DNA from: Candidatus Sulfotelmatobacter sp.
Lineage (GTDB): Bacteria; Acidobacteriota; Terriglobia; Terriglobales; Acidobacteriaceae
Assembly (NCBI GenBank): GCA_036500765.1
Contig: DASYBM010000009.1
Span: forward strand, 124,001 to 188,000
DNA length: 64,000 nt
Direction of reading: 5' to 3'
Below are positions 17,566 through 25,714 of the stretch, one piece after another (positions within the stretch are counted from its first letter, which is position 1; each line of letters begins with the position of its first letter). Position numbers and translations under genes: made by a program. The notes under the pieces were generated by a model. The model was not told the origin of the DNA, made no database searches, and saw only the letters and a list, made by a program, of their open reading frames with translations.

Positions 17566-18534
17566 TCACTCCGCGATGAGCAGGTTTTCGGCAAACGGCC
17601 ACTGTTCATCGATCCACTGCGTCTCGCAACGGAAACCGGCCGCGCGCGCAGTTTCGAAAACTTCGCCCGCCGAGTACTTGTGACTGCTTTCCGTCCAAAT
17701 AGTTTCTCCTTCGAGGAACTCGACTACCACTTCCGCCGCCGGGATGCTCACAATCTGCCGCCGCGTCGACATTAAATGCATCTCCACGCTGCGCGTCTGG
17801 TAATTAATCTTCGCCACGTGGACGAAATATTTCAAATCAAAGTCCGCGCCGAGCTCTCGATTGGTACGGGCGAGCAGGTTCAAATTAAAAGCCGCGGTCA
17901 CGCCGAGTTCGTCATCGTATGCCGCGATCAGTTGCGCACTGGGCTTTTCCAAATCTGTTCCCAGCAGGAGCGAGTCACCGGGCTGCAAAATGCCGCGCAC
18001 CTCGGTCAGAAACTTCACCCCTGCCGGACGGTCGAAGTTCCCAATCGTGCTGCCGAGGAACAGCACGAATAATCGTTGGCCGCTCTTTCGGTAGGCAGCG
18101 ACTTCCAATAACCCTTCCAGATATTCGCGCTCAAAGCCAACGATGCTGATGCGGTCGATATCGCTCAACTCCCGCTCGCACATAACCAGCGCCGAGCGCG
18201 ATATTTCCACCGGATAATAGGAGGTGCGCTGCCGCCGGCAGAACGCCTCCAGCAGCCAGCGGGTCTTGCGGCCACTGCCGCTGCCAAGCTCCGCAACGGC
18301 CACAGGGCCGGCTAGTCGGTCGACGATCTCATCGGCATGACGCCGCAGCAATCGTTCGTCGGCCCGCGTGAGTCCGTACTCGGGCAGGTGGCTGATCACT
18401 TCAAACAAGGCGGACCCGACATTGTCATAGAGGTACTTGGAGGGAAGTTCTTTCTGTCCTGCGCGGGTCAGCCCAGCTCTCACGTCGGCCGCGAACTCAT
18501 AAGTCGCGTTGCTGGGAATCGCATGTACGAGCAT
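17566..18534 (-). CDS. egtD: L-histidine N-alpha-methyltransferase (ergothioneine step 1)
   Basis: 322 residues, family length. Converts histidine to hercynine using three SAM. Conserved features: LPSKYLYDNVGSALFEVISHLPEYGLTRAD (described in part), SAM site VAELGSGSGRKTRWLL, YYPVEISRSAL, and LFLGSTIGNFDR. ATG 18534 follows AGGAG at seven bases. It starts 16 bp after egtB, the same order as in other egtBD operons. No egtA, egtC or egtE is visible here. Confidence 0.95.
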   Translation of the reverse strand: MLVHAIPSNATYEFAADVRAGLTRAGQKELPSKYLYDNVGSALFEVISHLPEYGLTRADERLLRRHADEIVDRLAGPVAVAELGSGSGRKTRWLLEAFCRRQRTSYYPVEISRSALVMCERELSDIDRISIVGFEREYLEGLLEVAAYRKSGQRLFVLFLGSTIGNFDRPAGVKFLTEVRGILQPGDSLLLGTDLEKPSAQLIAAYDDELGVTAAFNLNLLARTNRELGADFDLKYFVHVAKINYQTRSVEMHLMSTRRQIVSIPAAEVVVEFLEGETIWTESSHKYSAGEVFETARAAGFRCETQWIDEQWPFAENLLIAE

Positions 18535-18550
18535 TAACGAACTCCTTCGA

Positions 18551-19909
18551 TCAGAAATTCTTCGTGCTTGAATTCTCTGCAGTCTGGTTCACACAGCGGA
18601 ATCCCCCATAGACGTACTGGTAATGCGCCTGAAACCAGTTACGAAATGTGGGCCGAAGCATGCACGCAGCGGTCCGCGGCGATCCGCCCTTCATGACAAA
18701 ATGCTTGCCATCAAAAAAATCGGCGGAGTAGCCACGGTAAAACGGAAAGGGTTCGAATCCGGTGAAGGGCGCGAAAACCGTAGAAGTCCACTCCCATCCA
18801 TTGCCCAACATATCCTCGACCCCGAAAGCGCTGCGTCCTGCCGGAAAAGCATTCACGGGAGTTGGATTCCAACGACTGAAATCAAAGTTGCCGAGATTCG
18901 TATCGGGATCTTCGCTTCCCCACGGATATCGCCTTTCACTTCCATCCCGCGTGCCATAGGCCGCACGATGCCACTGCTCTTCCGAGGGCAGGGACTTCCC
19001 GGCCCAGCGCGCGTAAGCCTGGGCCTCGGCACGGCTCACATAAGCCGGCCAATCCGGATGCAGTGGAACGTCAGCGAACATCGTGCGGTAGCGCCAACCG
19101 TCCGGCGCTTTCGTCCAGAACACAGGATGCGAGATCGCATGGGCGACCTTCCAATTCCAGTCTTCCTCGTTCCAGAGTGCCCGCATCTCATAGCCACCGT
19201 CGGCCATAAATTCGAGATATTGCCGGTTGGTCACCGGGTATCGGTCAATCTGAAACGCCGGCACCTCCGCACTGTGAGCCTCGAATTCGTTGTCCCAGCC
19301 GAAGCGGTCGCCTCCGCGTTGAAGCCCTAAAGTAGCGATACCAGAGGGAATCTCGATCATTTGATGGGTCACAGGAGCGGCGTTGAGAAGGGGATCTTCT
19401 TGAGCAGTCTTTCGCTCGAAGGGCAGTTGATGCAGCATGTAGGCTAGCGTCTCCACATGCATCAGGCGATGCTCAATCGCGACATTGAGTAGCGTGTCGA
19501 GCGAAAACCCGCCGTGGGTTTCTTGAAATTCCATTCGACCATCCGCCAATTTTTCGTCGAGCGCGCTGCGAATCGTGCTCACGTACTCGCGGACTGCTTG
19601 CACCGAAGGCCAGTCCGAAGGCTGGTCTGACGGCAACCCGCCCCCAACCGGGTCGATGCCGAAAGCAAACAGTCGATCGAATTCGCGATGGAAACTCTCT
19701 AATCCCAGGACATTCTCGTGCAACAGATTCCAGTCAAACGCCTCCAGATGACCCACATAAAAAATAATCCGGTGGCGCTCCGGTATCGGCCGCTCGTACA
19801 TCGAGTCGGGCCGCACGATACTGAAGAGTGCGTCACTTCGCCGCCGAGCGTCCGCAATCCGCGCCAGTAACTGCTGCCGGGTTACGAGATCTGCTGGAGC
19901 AACAGCCAT
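18551..19909 (-). CDS. egtB: ergothioneine sulfoxide synthase EgtB
   Basis: 452 residues. N-terminal DinB-like bundle with the iron triad: FYVGHLEAFDWN and the HX3HXE motif in EHRLMHVETL. C-terminal formylglycine-generating-enzyme-like domain from about 195 (IPSGIATLGLQRGG ... DRYPVTNRQYLEFM ... MLGNGWEWTSTVF ... FRCV). EgtB joins hercynine to a thiol (gamma-Glu-Cys or cysteine) with oxygen. ATG follows AGGAGGG. Without egtA nearby the protein might use cysteine directly, as fungal-type and some bacterial EgtB do; that is inference. Confidence 0.94.
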   Translation of the reverse strand: MAVAPADLVTRQQLLARIADARRRSDALFSIVRPDSMYERPIPERHRIIFYVGHLEAFDWNLLHENVLGLESFHREFDRLFAFGIDPVGGGLPSDQPSDWPSVQAVREYVSTIRSALDEKLADGRMEFQETHGGFSLDTLLNVAIEHRLMHVETLAYMLHQLPFERKTAQEDPLLNAAPVTHQMIEIPSGIATLGLQRGGDRFGWDNEFEAHSAEVPAFQIDRYPVTNRQYLEFMADGGYEMRALWNEEDWNWKVAHAISHPVFWTKAPDGWRYRTMFADVPLHPDWPAYVSRAEAQAYARWAGKSLPSEEQWHRAAYGTRDGSERRYPWGSEDPDTNLGNFDFSRWNPTPVNAFPAGRSAFGVEDMLGNGWEWTSTVFAPFTGFEPFPFYRGYSADFFDGKHFVMKGGSPRTAACMLRPTFRNWFQAHYQYVYGGFRCVNQTAENSSTKNF

Positions 19910-20166
19910 GCGCCCTCCTGGTACAAATAGATGCTCAACCGGTTCGACAACGTTGCAGACGTCATCTCAGCTTGCGACTTCAACGACGCAACACAAACCA
20001 GAAACCACCCCGAATGCCTTGCTGGACGCGCCATTCGCCATCCGACACTCGGCGACTTGAGAGCGTATCATCCCACCCATGGGCTGGCAACTTCTCCCTC
20101 CGGGCAACAACGAGTCGCCATTGCAAGTACAATCGCGTCATTACAATCGGTGCCCACCTAACCACC
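19910..20166. promoter_or_regulatory. divergent promoter region of egtBD and the PhzF-like gene
   Basis: 257 bp between divergent starts. The egtB ribosome-binding site AGGAGGG is at about 19914-19920. No clear operator or promoter boxes could be picked with confidence. Confidence 0.4.
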
Positions 20167-21009
20167 ATGCGCATTCCGGTTTTTCATGTCGACGCCTTCA
20201 CCAAACATCCGTTCCGGGGCAATCCCGCCGCAGTCTGTCTCCTTAACGCGTGGTTAGATGACGAGATGTTGCGGAAGGTCGCGGCCGAAAACAATCTTTC
20301 TGAAACTGCGTTTCTCGTGCCCATCCGCAATCTTCCTACACACGATCTTCCCGGGAGCAGGGCCGCAATCTCCCACTATGATCTGCGCTGGTTTTCGCCC
20401 CGAAAGGAAGTAAAGCTGTGCGGCCATGCCACTCTCGCGTCAGCCTATGTGGTGTGCGATCTGTGGACACCCGGCATCGAAGCGATCCGTTTTGAAACAC
20501 GCTGGAGCGGAACTCTGACCGTTCGCAAAGACGGCAATTTGTTCTCCATGGATTTTCCCGCGCTATTCCCGAAATCCCTTGCGCATCGGCCCAATTCACA
20601 CCTGTCTGCTCTCGGACCCGACCGGCAGCTATCCGATGTCCTGGAAGTAAATGAAACCTATATCGTCGTGTACGAAAAGGAAGATGCAATTCAACACATG
20701 CGCCCCGACTTCGCCGGCCTGGAACAACTTCACCCTTTCGTCGTAGCGGTCACCGCCCCTGGAGACAACGTGGATTTCGTCTCGCGCTATTTCAAGCCCA
20801 GCTATGGCCTGGCTGAAGATCCCGTGACCGGCTCGGTGCATTGCGCGCTAACTCCATATTGGTCGGAGCGCCTGGGCAAATCGCGGCTGCACGCACGGCA
20901 ATTGTCGGAACGCGGTGGTGAACTCTGGTGCGAAACAGGGCCAGAGAAGGATCGAGTCATCCTTCAGGGCGACGCCGTGCTGACCATGGAGGGCTCGCTC
21001 ATCATCTAA
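20167..21009 (+). CDS. PhzF-family isomerase
   Basis: 280 residues from ATG 20167 (MRIPVFHVDAFT), although the frame is open farther upstream. PhzF fold markers: FRGNPAAVCLL, NNLSETAFLV with the catalytic Glu, LCGHATLASAYVV in the first half and EDPVTGSVHCAL in the second. PhzF proper isomerises trans-2,3-dihydro-3-hydroxyanthranilate for phenazine synthesis, but no phz genes are here and most PhzF-like proteins have unknown substrates. The diaminopimelate-epimerase-like fold is firm; the reaction is not. Confidence 0.9.
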   Translation: MRIPVFHVDAFTKHPFRGNPAAVCLLNAWLDDEMLRKVAAENNLSETAFLVPIRNLPTHDLPGSRAAISHYDLRWFSPRKEVKLCGHATLASAYVVCDLWTPGIEAIRFETRWSGTLTVRKDGNLFSMDFPALFPKSLAHRPNSHLSALGPDRQLSDVLEVNETYIVVYEKEDAIQHMRPDFAGLEQLHPFVVAVTAPGDNVDFVSRYFKPSYGLAEDPVTGSVHCALTPYWSERLGKSRLHARQLSERGGELWCETGPEKDRVILQGDAVLTMEGSLII

Positions 21010-21015
21010 ATCTAA

Positions 21016-21056
21016 TTTCGCATAACTTCGCAGGTAGTTTCGCATAACTTCGCAGG
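21016..21056. repeat. 19-bp direct repeat between convergent genes
   Basis: TTTCGCATAACTTCGCAGG occurs at 21016-21034 and again at 21038-21056, exact, separated by TAG. It lies in the 78 bp between the PhzF-like gene and the transporter operon. Confidence 0.9.
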
Positions 21057-21087
21057 CTGAATCCGAGCCGCTCGCTTTCATTTCGCT

Positions 21088-21987
21088 TCACTGCACGATT
21101 CCCTTACTCCTGAGAAACTCATGTACTACTTCCCCTGCATCGCGATGCTGGCCATCGACCGCGTAATTCATGCGCTGCATCTCTTCATCCGAAATCTTCC
21201 CCGCCAAAGCGGCAACAGATTGCGCCACCTCTGGATGCTGCTCGAGCGTTTGTTCGCGTATCACGGGTACCGCCTCATAGGGAGGAAAGTAATGGCGGTC
21301 GTCCTGGAGAACAAAAAAATCCATGGCCGGAATCAGCCCGTCAGTAGCGTTGCCGGCAGCGAAATCGATCTGATGATCTTTCAGTGCCCGCGCCAGCAAT
21401 CCCAAATCCATGATCCGCGGCGCCTCCGCGAAATGCAGGCCATAGGCTGCCGCCAAACCCCGATACCCATCCGGTCGTTCCATAAACTCGTAACCGAATC
21501 CCGCGCGCCATTGCGGCGCGAACCGGGCCGCCTGCGAAAGTGTCGTGATTTTCAGCCGCCGCGCATCTTCGCCACGAATCTCCATGGCAAAAGTGTCGTT
21601 AAATCCGAATGCCGGACCTAATGTCAGTCCAAAGCGACGTTCGTATTCACTCTTCACGCGGCGATAAACATCATCCTTAGCGCCATTCGCTGGTTGTTTG
21701 AGAATCGCGGTGAGCGCAGTGCCCGTGTATTCCGGATACATATCGATTCGGCCGGCCAGCATCGCCTGCTGGCAGATGTAAGTTCCGGCGAGATAGAAAC
21801 GCCGCTCCACGCGAAGATGAGTGTGAGCCTCAATCTGCTGCGCCAGAATCTCGCCCAGCAAGAGCGATTCCGTAAAATTCTTGGAACCAACCACGATACG
21901 GTCGGCGTGCGACGGCTCGCAACCGGGCAGAAGCAACGCACCCACGGCGACAACTATCGCGGCAAAACTCAATCGCCAAAACTTCAT
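21088..21987 (-). CDS. glycine betaine/choline-type ABC transporter substrate-binding lipoprotein
   Basis: 299 residues from ATG 21987, which overlaps the permease stop as ATGA; a longer start at 22014 lies inside the permease. Lipobox LLLPGC gives an anchored lipoprotein. The OpuAC-type domain has VVGSKNFTESLLLGEILAQ, DMYPEYTGTAL and the C-terminal lobe. It delivers quaternary amines or similar osmolytes to the membrane complex of the two genes upstream. Third gene of a tightly overlapping three-gene operon. Confidence 0.9.
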   Translation of the reverse strand: MKFWRLSFAAIVVAVGALLLPGCEPSHADRIVVGSKNFTESLLLGEILAQQIEAHTHLRVERRFYLAGTYICQQAMLAGRIDMYPEYTGTALTAILKQPANGAKDDVYRRVKSEYERRFGLTLGPAFGFNDTFAMEIRGEDARRLKITTLSQAARFAPQWRAGFGYEFMERPDGYRGLAAAYGLHFAEAPRIMDLGLLARALKDHQIDFAAGNATDGLIPAMDFFVLQDDRHYFPPYEAVPVIREQTLEQHPEVAQSVAALAGKISDEEMQRMNYAVDGQHRDAGEVVHEFLRSKGIVQ

Positions 21988-22616
21988 CGCGGCTGCAAGC
22001 GCCTTTCCAGCCATCCCACGCCGAAATCGGCCGTCAGCGCAAGAATCGCGGCAGGAATTGCCCCGGCAAGAATGACTCGGTCGTCGACCATGGCCAGACC
22101 CCGAAAAATAAATTCACCCAGCCCTCCCGCGCCAATTGCCGCCGCAATCGTCGCCAACCCAACAGAAATCACAATCGCCACTCGAACTCCCGAGAGGATC
22201 ACACTCACAGCCAGCGGCAGCTCTACCTGGAATAAAAGCTGAGACTCGGTCAGCCCCATGCCGCGTCCCGCTTCCACCACCGCCGGATCGACGCCGCGAA
22301 TTCCCGTGTAGGTGTTGCGGATGATCGGCAGCAGCGCATACAGCGTGAGCGCGAGAATCGCCAGCCGGTCGGCGCGTGCCCCCAGCCACGGCACGGGCAA
22401 CAGAAACCCGAACAGTGCAAGGCTTGGAATCGTCTGAATAATATTCGCGGCGCCTAACACCGGCTTGTTCCATCGCGGCCAATGGGCGATTACGATCCCC
22501 AGCGGAATCCCCGCCACCATCGCAAACAACGTGGAGAACCCAACCAGCCGCAAATGCTCGAGCGTGAGTTCCAGAACCTGAGTGTGATTCTCCAGGATGA
22601 ATCGAAATACCTTCAT
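21984..22616 (-). CDS. betaine/choline-type ABC transporter permease
   Basis: 210 residues, typical of OpuCB/OsmW permeases, with five to six membrane helices and the BPD_transp_1 EAA loop VEAGRGMGLTESQLLFQVELP (described in part). It overlaps the ATPase gene by 4 bp and the binding-protein gene by 4 bp, which points to translational coupling. It forms a homodimeric channel. Confidence 0.92.
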   Translation of the reverse strand: MKVFRFILENHTQVLELTLEHLRLVGFSTLFAMVAGIPLGIVIAHWPRWNKPVLGAANIIQTIPSLALFGFLLPVPWLGARADRLAILALTLYALLPIIRNTYTGIRGVDPAVVEAGRGMGLTESQLLFQVELPLAVSVILSGVRVAIVISVGLATIAAAIGAGGLGEFIFRGLAMVDDRVILAGAIPAAILALTADFGVGWLERRLQPR

Positions 22617-23422
22617 GACCTGCCTCGATATGCCCCTCGATCTTCGGCTCGATCCGCCGCCGATTCCAATCCCTCGCCGAAAGCCCTGACGTACGCCGAC
22701 GCCAAGGGATCATCGGACTGCAAGAACGCCTGCGGCGCAAGCACCGTGACCAGCCGTCCCGCGTCCATCAAGGCGATCCGCGATCCCAGCCGCAACGCCT
22801 CGCGCAGATCGTGCGTCACGAACAATACGGTCTTGTGAAGCCGCTGCTGGAGCAACAGAAATTCACGCTGCAACTCGTCTCGTGTGAGCGGATCCAATGC
22901 TCCGAAAGGCTCATCCATAAGAAGTATTTCCGGATCTGCCGCCAATCCCCGCGCCACTCCTACGCGTTGCCGCTGCCCGCCCGATAGTTGATGTGGATAG
23001 CGGGAAGCTATATCGGCAGTCAGCCCGACCTTCTGGAGCAACTCCTGCACCCGCGCCTGAATCCGCTCTTCGGGCCAACCTTCAATCTTCGGAACCAAGC
23101 CGATGTTTCGCTCCACGGTGAAATGAGGAAACAATCCCACATCCTGAATCACGTAACCAATGCTGCGCCGCAGGCGAATCACATCGCCCTGCTCGTTGGG
23201 CATGCCTTTCACGAATATCTTTCCAGAAGTAGGGGACAGCAGACGATTGACCAGCTTGAGCGATGTCGTCTTACCCGAGCCGCTCCGTCCCAGCAAGACC
23301 AGCGTCTCGCCGCTCTCTACGCGCAGATTAAATCCGGAAAGGACCGGCGTCTCCCCCGCGCGATAGGAGACATCGTGAAATTCGATCGCGGGAGTAGCGG
23401 CCGCGGCTGTTTCGGAGGCCAT
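22613..23422 (-). CDS. betaine/choline-type ABC transporter ATPase
   Basis: 269 residues from ATG 23422 (MASETAAA); the frame is open to 23515 but that would run into the next gene. Walker A LLGRSGSGKTTSLK, Q loop region VIQDVGLFPHF, signature LSGGQRQRVGVARGL, Walker B ILLMDEPFGALD and switch HDLREAL are present. No CBS domains follow the ATPase part, unlike OpuA/OpuCA, so the ionic-strength sensing known there is not expected. Confidence 0.92.
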   Translation of the reverse strand: MASETAAAATPAIEFHDVSYRAGETPVLSGFNLRVESGETLVLLGRSGSGKTTSLKLVNRLLSPTSGKIFVKGMPNEQGDVIRLRRSIGYVIQDVGLFPHFTVERNIGLVPKIEGWPEERIQARVQELLQKVGLTADIASRYPHQLSGGQRQRVGVARGLAADPEILLMDEPFGALDPLTRDELQREFLLLQQRLHKTVLFVTHDLREALRLGSRIALMDAGRLVTVLAPQAFLQSDDPLASAYVRAFGEGLESAADRAEDRGAYRGRS

Positions 23423-23462
23423 GTCCGCCAAGCATACCGAACTCTGACGGGAAAGTATGCTG

Positions 23463-24557
23463 TCAGTAATTCCTGGCGAGGTATTCGCGCAACCGCGCCA
23501 GCCGGAAGGTGGCATCGCCGGTCTCGATCCGCAACAGCAGCTGCGCGGCGCTGAGTTGATTATGAAAATCGAAAGCTATCGATGTATCCGGATTGTCGAC
23601 CACGGCAAGATTTTTCTCAATCTGTACGCTTTCCTCCTCTAGCGTCTTGAGCTTGGACTCCTGCACCGAAACGCTATCCACTAATTGCCGGTGAAGCACC
23701 TCCGCATTGCGGACCACGTCGCCTTCCTGCACTTTTTTCCATTCGCCGTATGATTCCGCGGCGCGATCCAGATGCTTGTTGATAGCCCGGCTCGCGAGAT
23801 TGTAATTAAGAGAAACGGCGCCGTACGGCTGTGGACCATAGGCAACCGGATTCGCCTGCTGGTGTATACCGACCGAAAGAGCGACATCCCAATTGTTCTG
23901 CCGGTTCAGTTTATCGAGGGCTCTCTGCTCATTGGCCTCATTGCCCAATTTTTCCGCGACCAGTTCTTTCAGCGGTTTTTCGCTGAGCGGCGGAACGTAG
24001 AGCACGGTGATCTTCAATTGCGTGTCGGCGCGGTCCGCGTCCAGCTTGATCCTGGTCGTTTGCAGCGCAAACAGCATCAGGCGCGTTGCGTTCTGCGTCT
24101 CGACCATCTTCGCCGTCCGCTCCATCAGTGTATCCAGCGACTTCGCAGCCTCGTCGATCAGGGTCAGCCGATTGCCAAGAGCTTCTTTCTCCAGGCTGGT
24201 CAGCGCGTATTGCACGTCCTGCTGGGCGCCAGTGGTCGCTTTGTAGAGCGCGCAATTCTTGCGTGCTACGTCCATGGTCAGGCTGGCTTTTCGTATGTCC
24301 GACAAGCCGACTGATGCTCCACCCACGATTTGCAGGGGCAATCCGGTCTCCGGCTGGGTGAAACCCGCCGCGGCGACCGGCGTGCGCAGCAAGTCTCTCT
24401 GAGCCTCCGCCTGCTCCATTAGGTAAGAGCAATACGCCAACTGGTCTTTCTTTACCTCCTGGTCCGCCTTTACTTCCCGGTCGGCCCCCAGCACCGGGGC
24501 CGCAATCAAAATTAATATGATCGATACCACCACGAACTTGCAGCGATTCAGGAACAT
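23463..24557 (-). CDS. TolC-like outer-membrane protein of a polysaccharide export set
   Basis: 364 residues from ATG 24557, with AGGAGA seven bases upstream. Signal peptide VVVSIILILIAAPVLGA. Long alpha-helical coiled coils flank two short strand regions: PLQIVGGASVGLSDIRKA and NWDVALSVGIHQQ...GAVSLNYNLASRAINK, the strand-helix pattern of outer-membrane efflux proteins. It is shorter than TolC (about 430-490). It lies 29 bp after a membrane-anchored coiled-coil protein and a glycosyltransferase on the same strand, so it probably gives the outer-membrane exit duct of that group. Could also be a stand-alone adhesin-like coil; moderate certainty. Confidence 0.6.
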   Translation of the reverse strand: MFLNRCKFVVVSIILILIAAPVLGADREVKADQEVKKDQLAYCSYLMEQAEAQRDLLRTPVAAAGFTQPETGLPLQIVGGASVGLSDIRKASLTMDVARKNCALYKATTGAQQDVQYALTSLEKEALGNRLTLIDEAAKSLDTLMERTAKMVETQNATRLMLFALQTTRIKLDADRADTQLKITVLYVPPLSEKPLKELVAEKLGNEANEQRALDKLNRQNNWDVALSVGIHQQANPVAYGPQPYGAVSLNYNLASRAINKHLDRAAESYGEWKKVQEGDVVRNAEVLHRQLVDSVSVQESKLKTLEEESVQIEKNLAVVDNPDTSIAFDFHNQLSAAQLLLRIETGDATFRLARLREYLARNY

Positions 24558-24586
24558 TCGCGCTCTCCTAGAATGGATCAATCAGG

Positions 24587-25714
24587 CTAGAACAACACCG
24601 GCTTGCGGCCCAGGAATACCGTCTTCGATTTCGCGGACTCGTCACGATCCAGATTCATCTGGATCAGAAAGCCGCGAATCTGTGTCTTGAAAATAGGATG
24701 GACGGCTTGCTCTTCGCCGGGGAATAGCCGCTTCACCGAACCCACATAGCGGCAGAGAATCATATTCAGATAGCAGTCGTAAATGGCCGCGCCCGCTACT
24801 GCGTTCGCCTGGTTGTCATAAGGAACGAAGGCGAAGTACAGCCTCTTCTCTCCCGAGGCATTCAGGTAATAGGGACTCTCTTTCGCCGTGCGGATGGCTT
24901 GCCTGAGACGATCGATCTGCCGCAGTTCCTCCTGATCCTGCTTCTCTGCAACGTTGATGGCGACATCCAACTGGGCGACCTCCGACCGCAACTCCGCCTG
25001 CTTGACCAGTACATCCAGCGAGGTGGTTCCGATCGTGGTCTTATCGAGCACGCTGTCGGTCAGCAGAACTTCGGCAATCTTGCTGTCGGTATAAGCGCCC
25101 TTGGCCTGATTTAGCGCTGCCAGTTGCGTCGCCGCGTCGCCTTGCGTGATCAAACCGGCCGCCAGATCTCGGTTAATGTTCGACTCCACTTGGTTAAGCC
25201 GCGCCAACACGCTCTGCGTTTTCTGGTTGTCTTGCAGTTTCTGTTTATCGAGTGTCGCGAGTTCCGGACCCGCGGTCAGGTTGTGATTTTGCTCCCGCGC
25301 GATCGCGGATTGCAGTTCCGGCTCCAGCGCCAGCAAGGCGCCCCGGTGCTTTTTCATTTCGGCAAGCCCAGTTTCGAGTTTCTGTGTATCGACCTTCAGA
25401 TCTTCAATAGTCTGCTGGCTGGTCACCAGCTTTTCCCGGAAGTCGAGGCTCTTCTCGTCCGCGGCAGAAAGAATTACCGGCGCAGCCCACGAGCTGTTCA
25501 CCGCATAAAAACCCATCACCCAGGCATAAGCCAGAATGCCTGCCAGCACCAGATACAACACTGTGATTGCAAACACGCGGTAAAGCGCAATCACCAGCCG
25601 GTAGTGCAGCGATTGCTTGGGCGGAGATTGCTTCGTCGGCCCCAGCTTCGCCTCCGGCGGTGGCGTAATCACTTTGGCTTCGGACGCCAGCGTATCAACG
25701 GGTGGTGTGGCCAA
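24587..25714 (-). CDS. inner-membrane-anchored periplasmic coiled-coil protein
   Basis: 375 residues from a TTG that overlaps the end of the glycosyltransferase gene by 20 bp, with GAGG upstream. Proline-rich cytoplasmic tail (1-38), one membrane segment (VIALYRVFAITVLYLVLAGI and on, about 41-70), a long periplasmic coiled coil (about 90-285; repeated 'LxxLxxxI' heptads) and a C-terminal globular end with 'YDCYLNMILC' that could form a disulfide. The topology is that of a periplasmic adaptor (HlyD/Alg44-like), but I see no lipoyl or PilZ domain. Its position between synthase and TolC-like gene supports a linking role. Not a recognised family. Confidence 0.6.
   Translation of the reverse strand: MATPPVDTLASEAKVITPPPEAKLGPTKQSPPKQSLHYRLVIALYRVFAITVLYLVLAGILAYAWVMGFYAVNSSWAAPVILSAADEKSLDFREKLVTSQQTIEDLKVDTQKLETGLAEMKKHRGALLALEPELQSAIAREQNHNLTAGPELATLDKQKLQDNQKTQSVLARLNQVESNINRDLAAGLITQGDAATQLAALNQAKGAYTDSKIAEVLLTDSVLDKTTIGTTSLDVLVKQAELRSEVAQLDVAINVAEKQDQEELRQIDRLRQAIRTAKESPYYLNASGEKRLYFAFVPYDNQANAVAGAAIYDCYLNMILCRYVGSVKRLFPGEEQAVHPIFKTQIRGFLIQMNLDRDESAKSKTVFLGRKPVLF

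Noticed and set aside
20167-21009. Phenazine biosynthesis locus
   Set aside because: Only a PhzF-like protein is present; the phzA-G genes are absent and PhzF-like enzymes are widespread.
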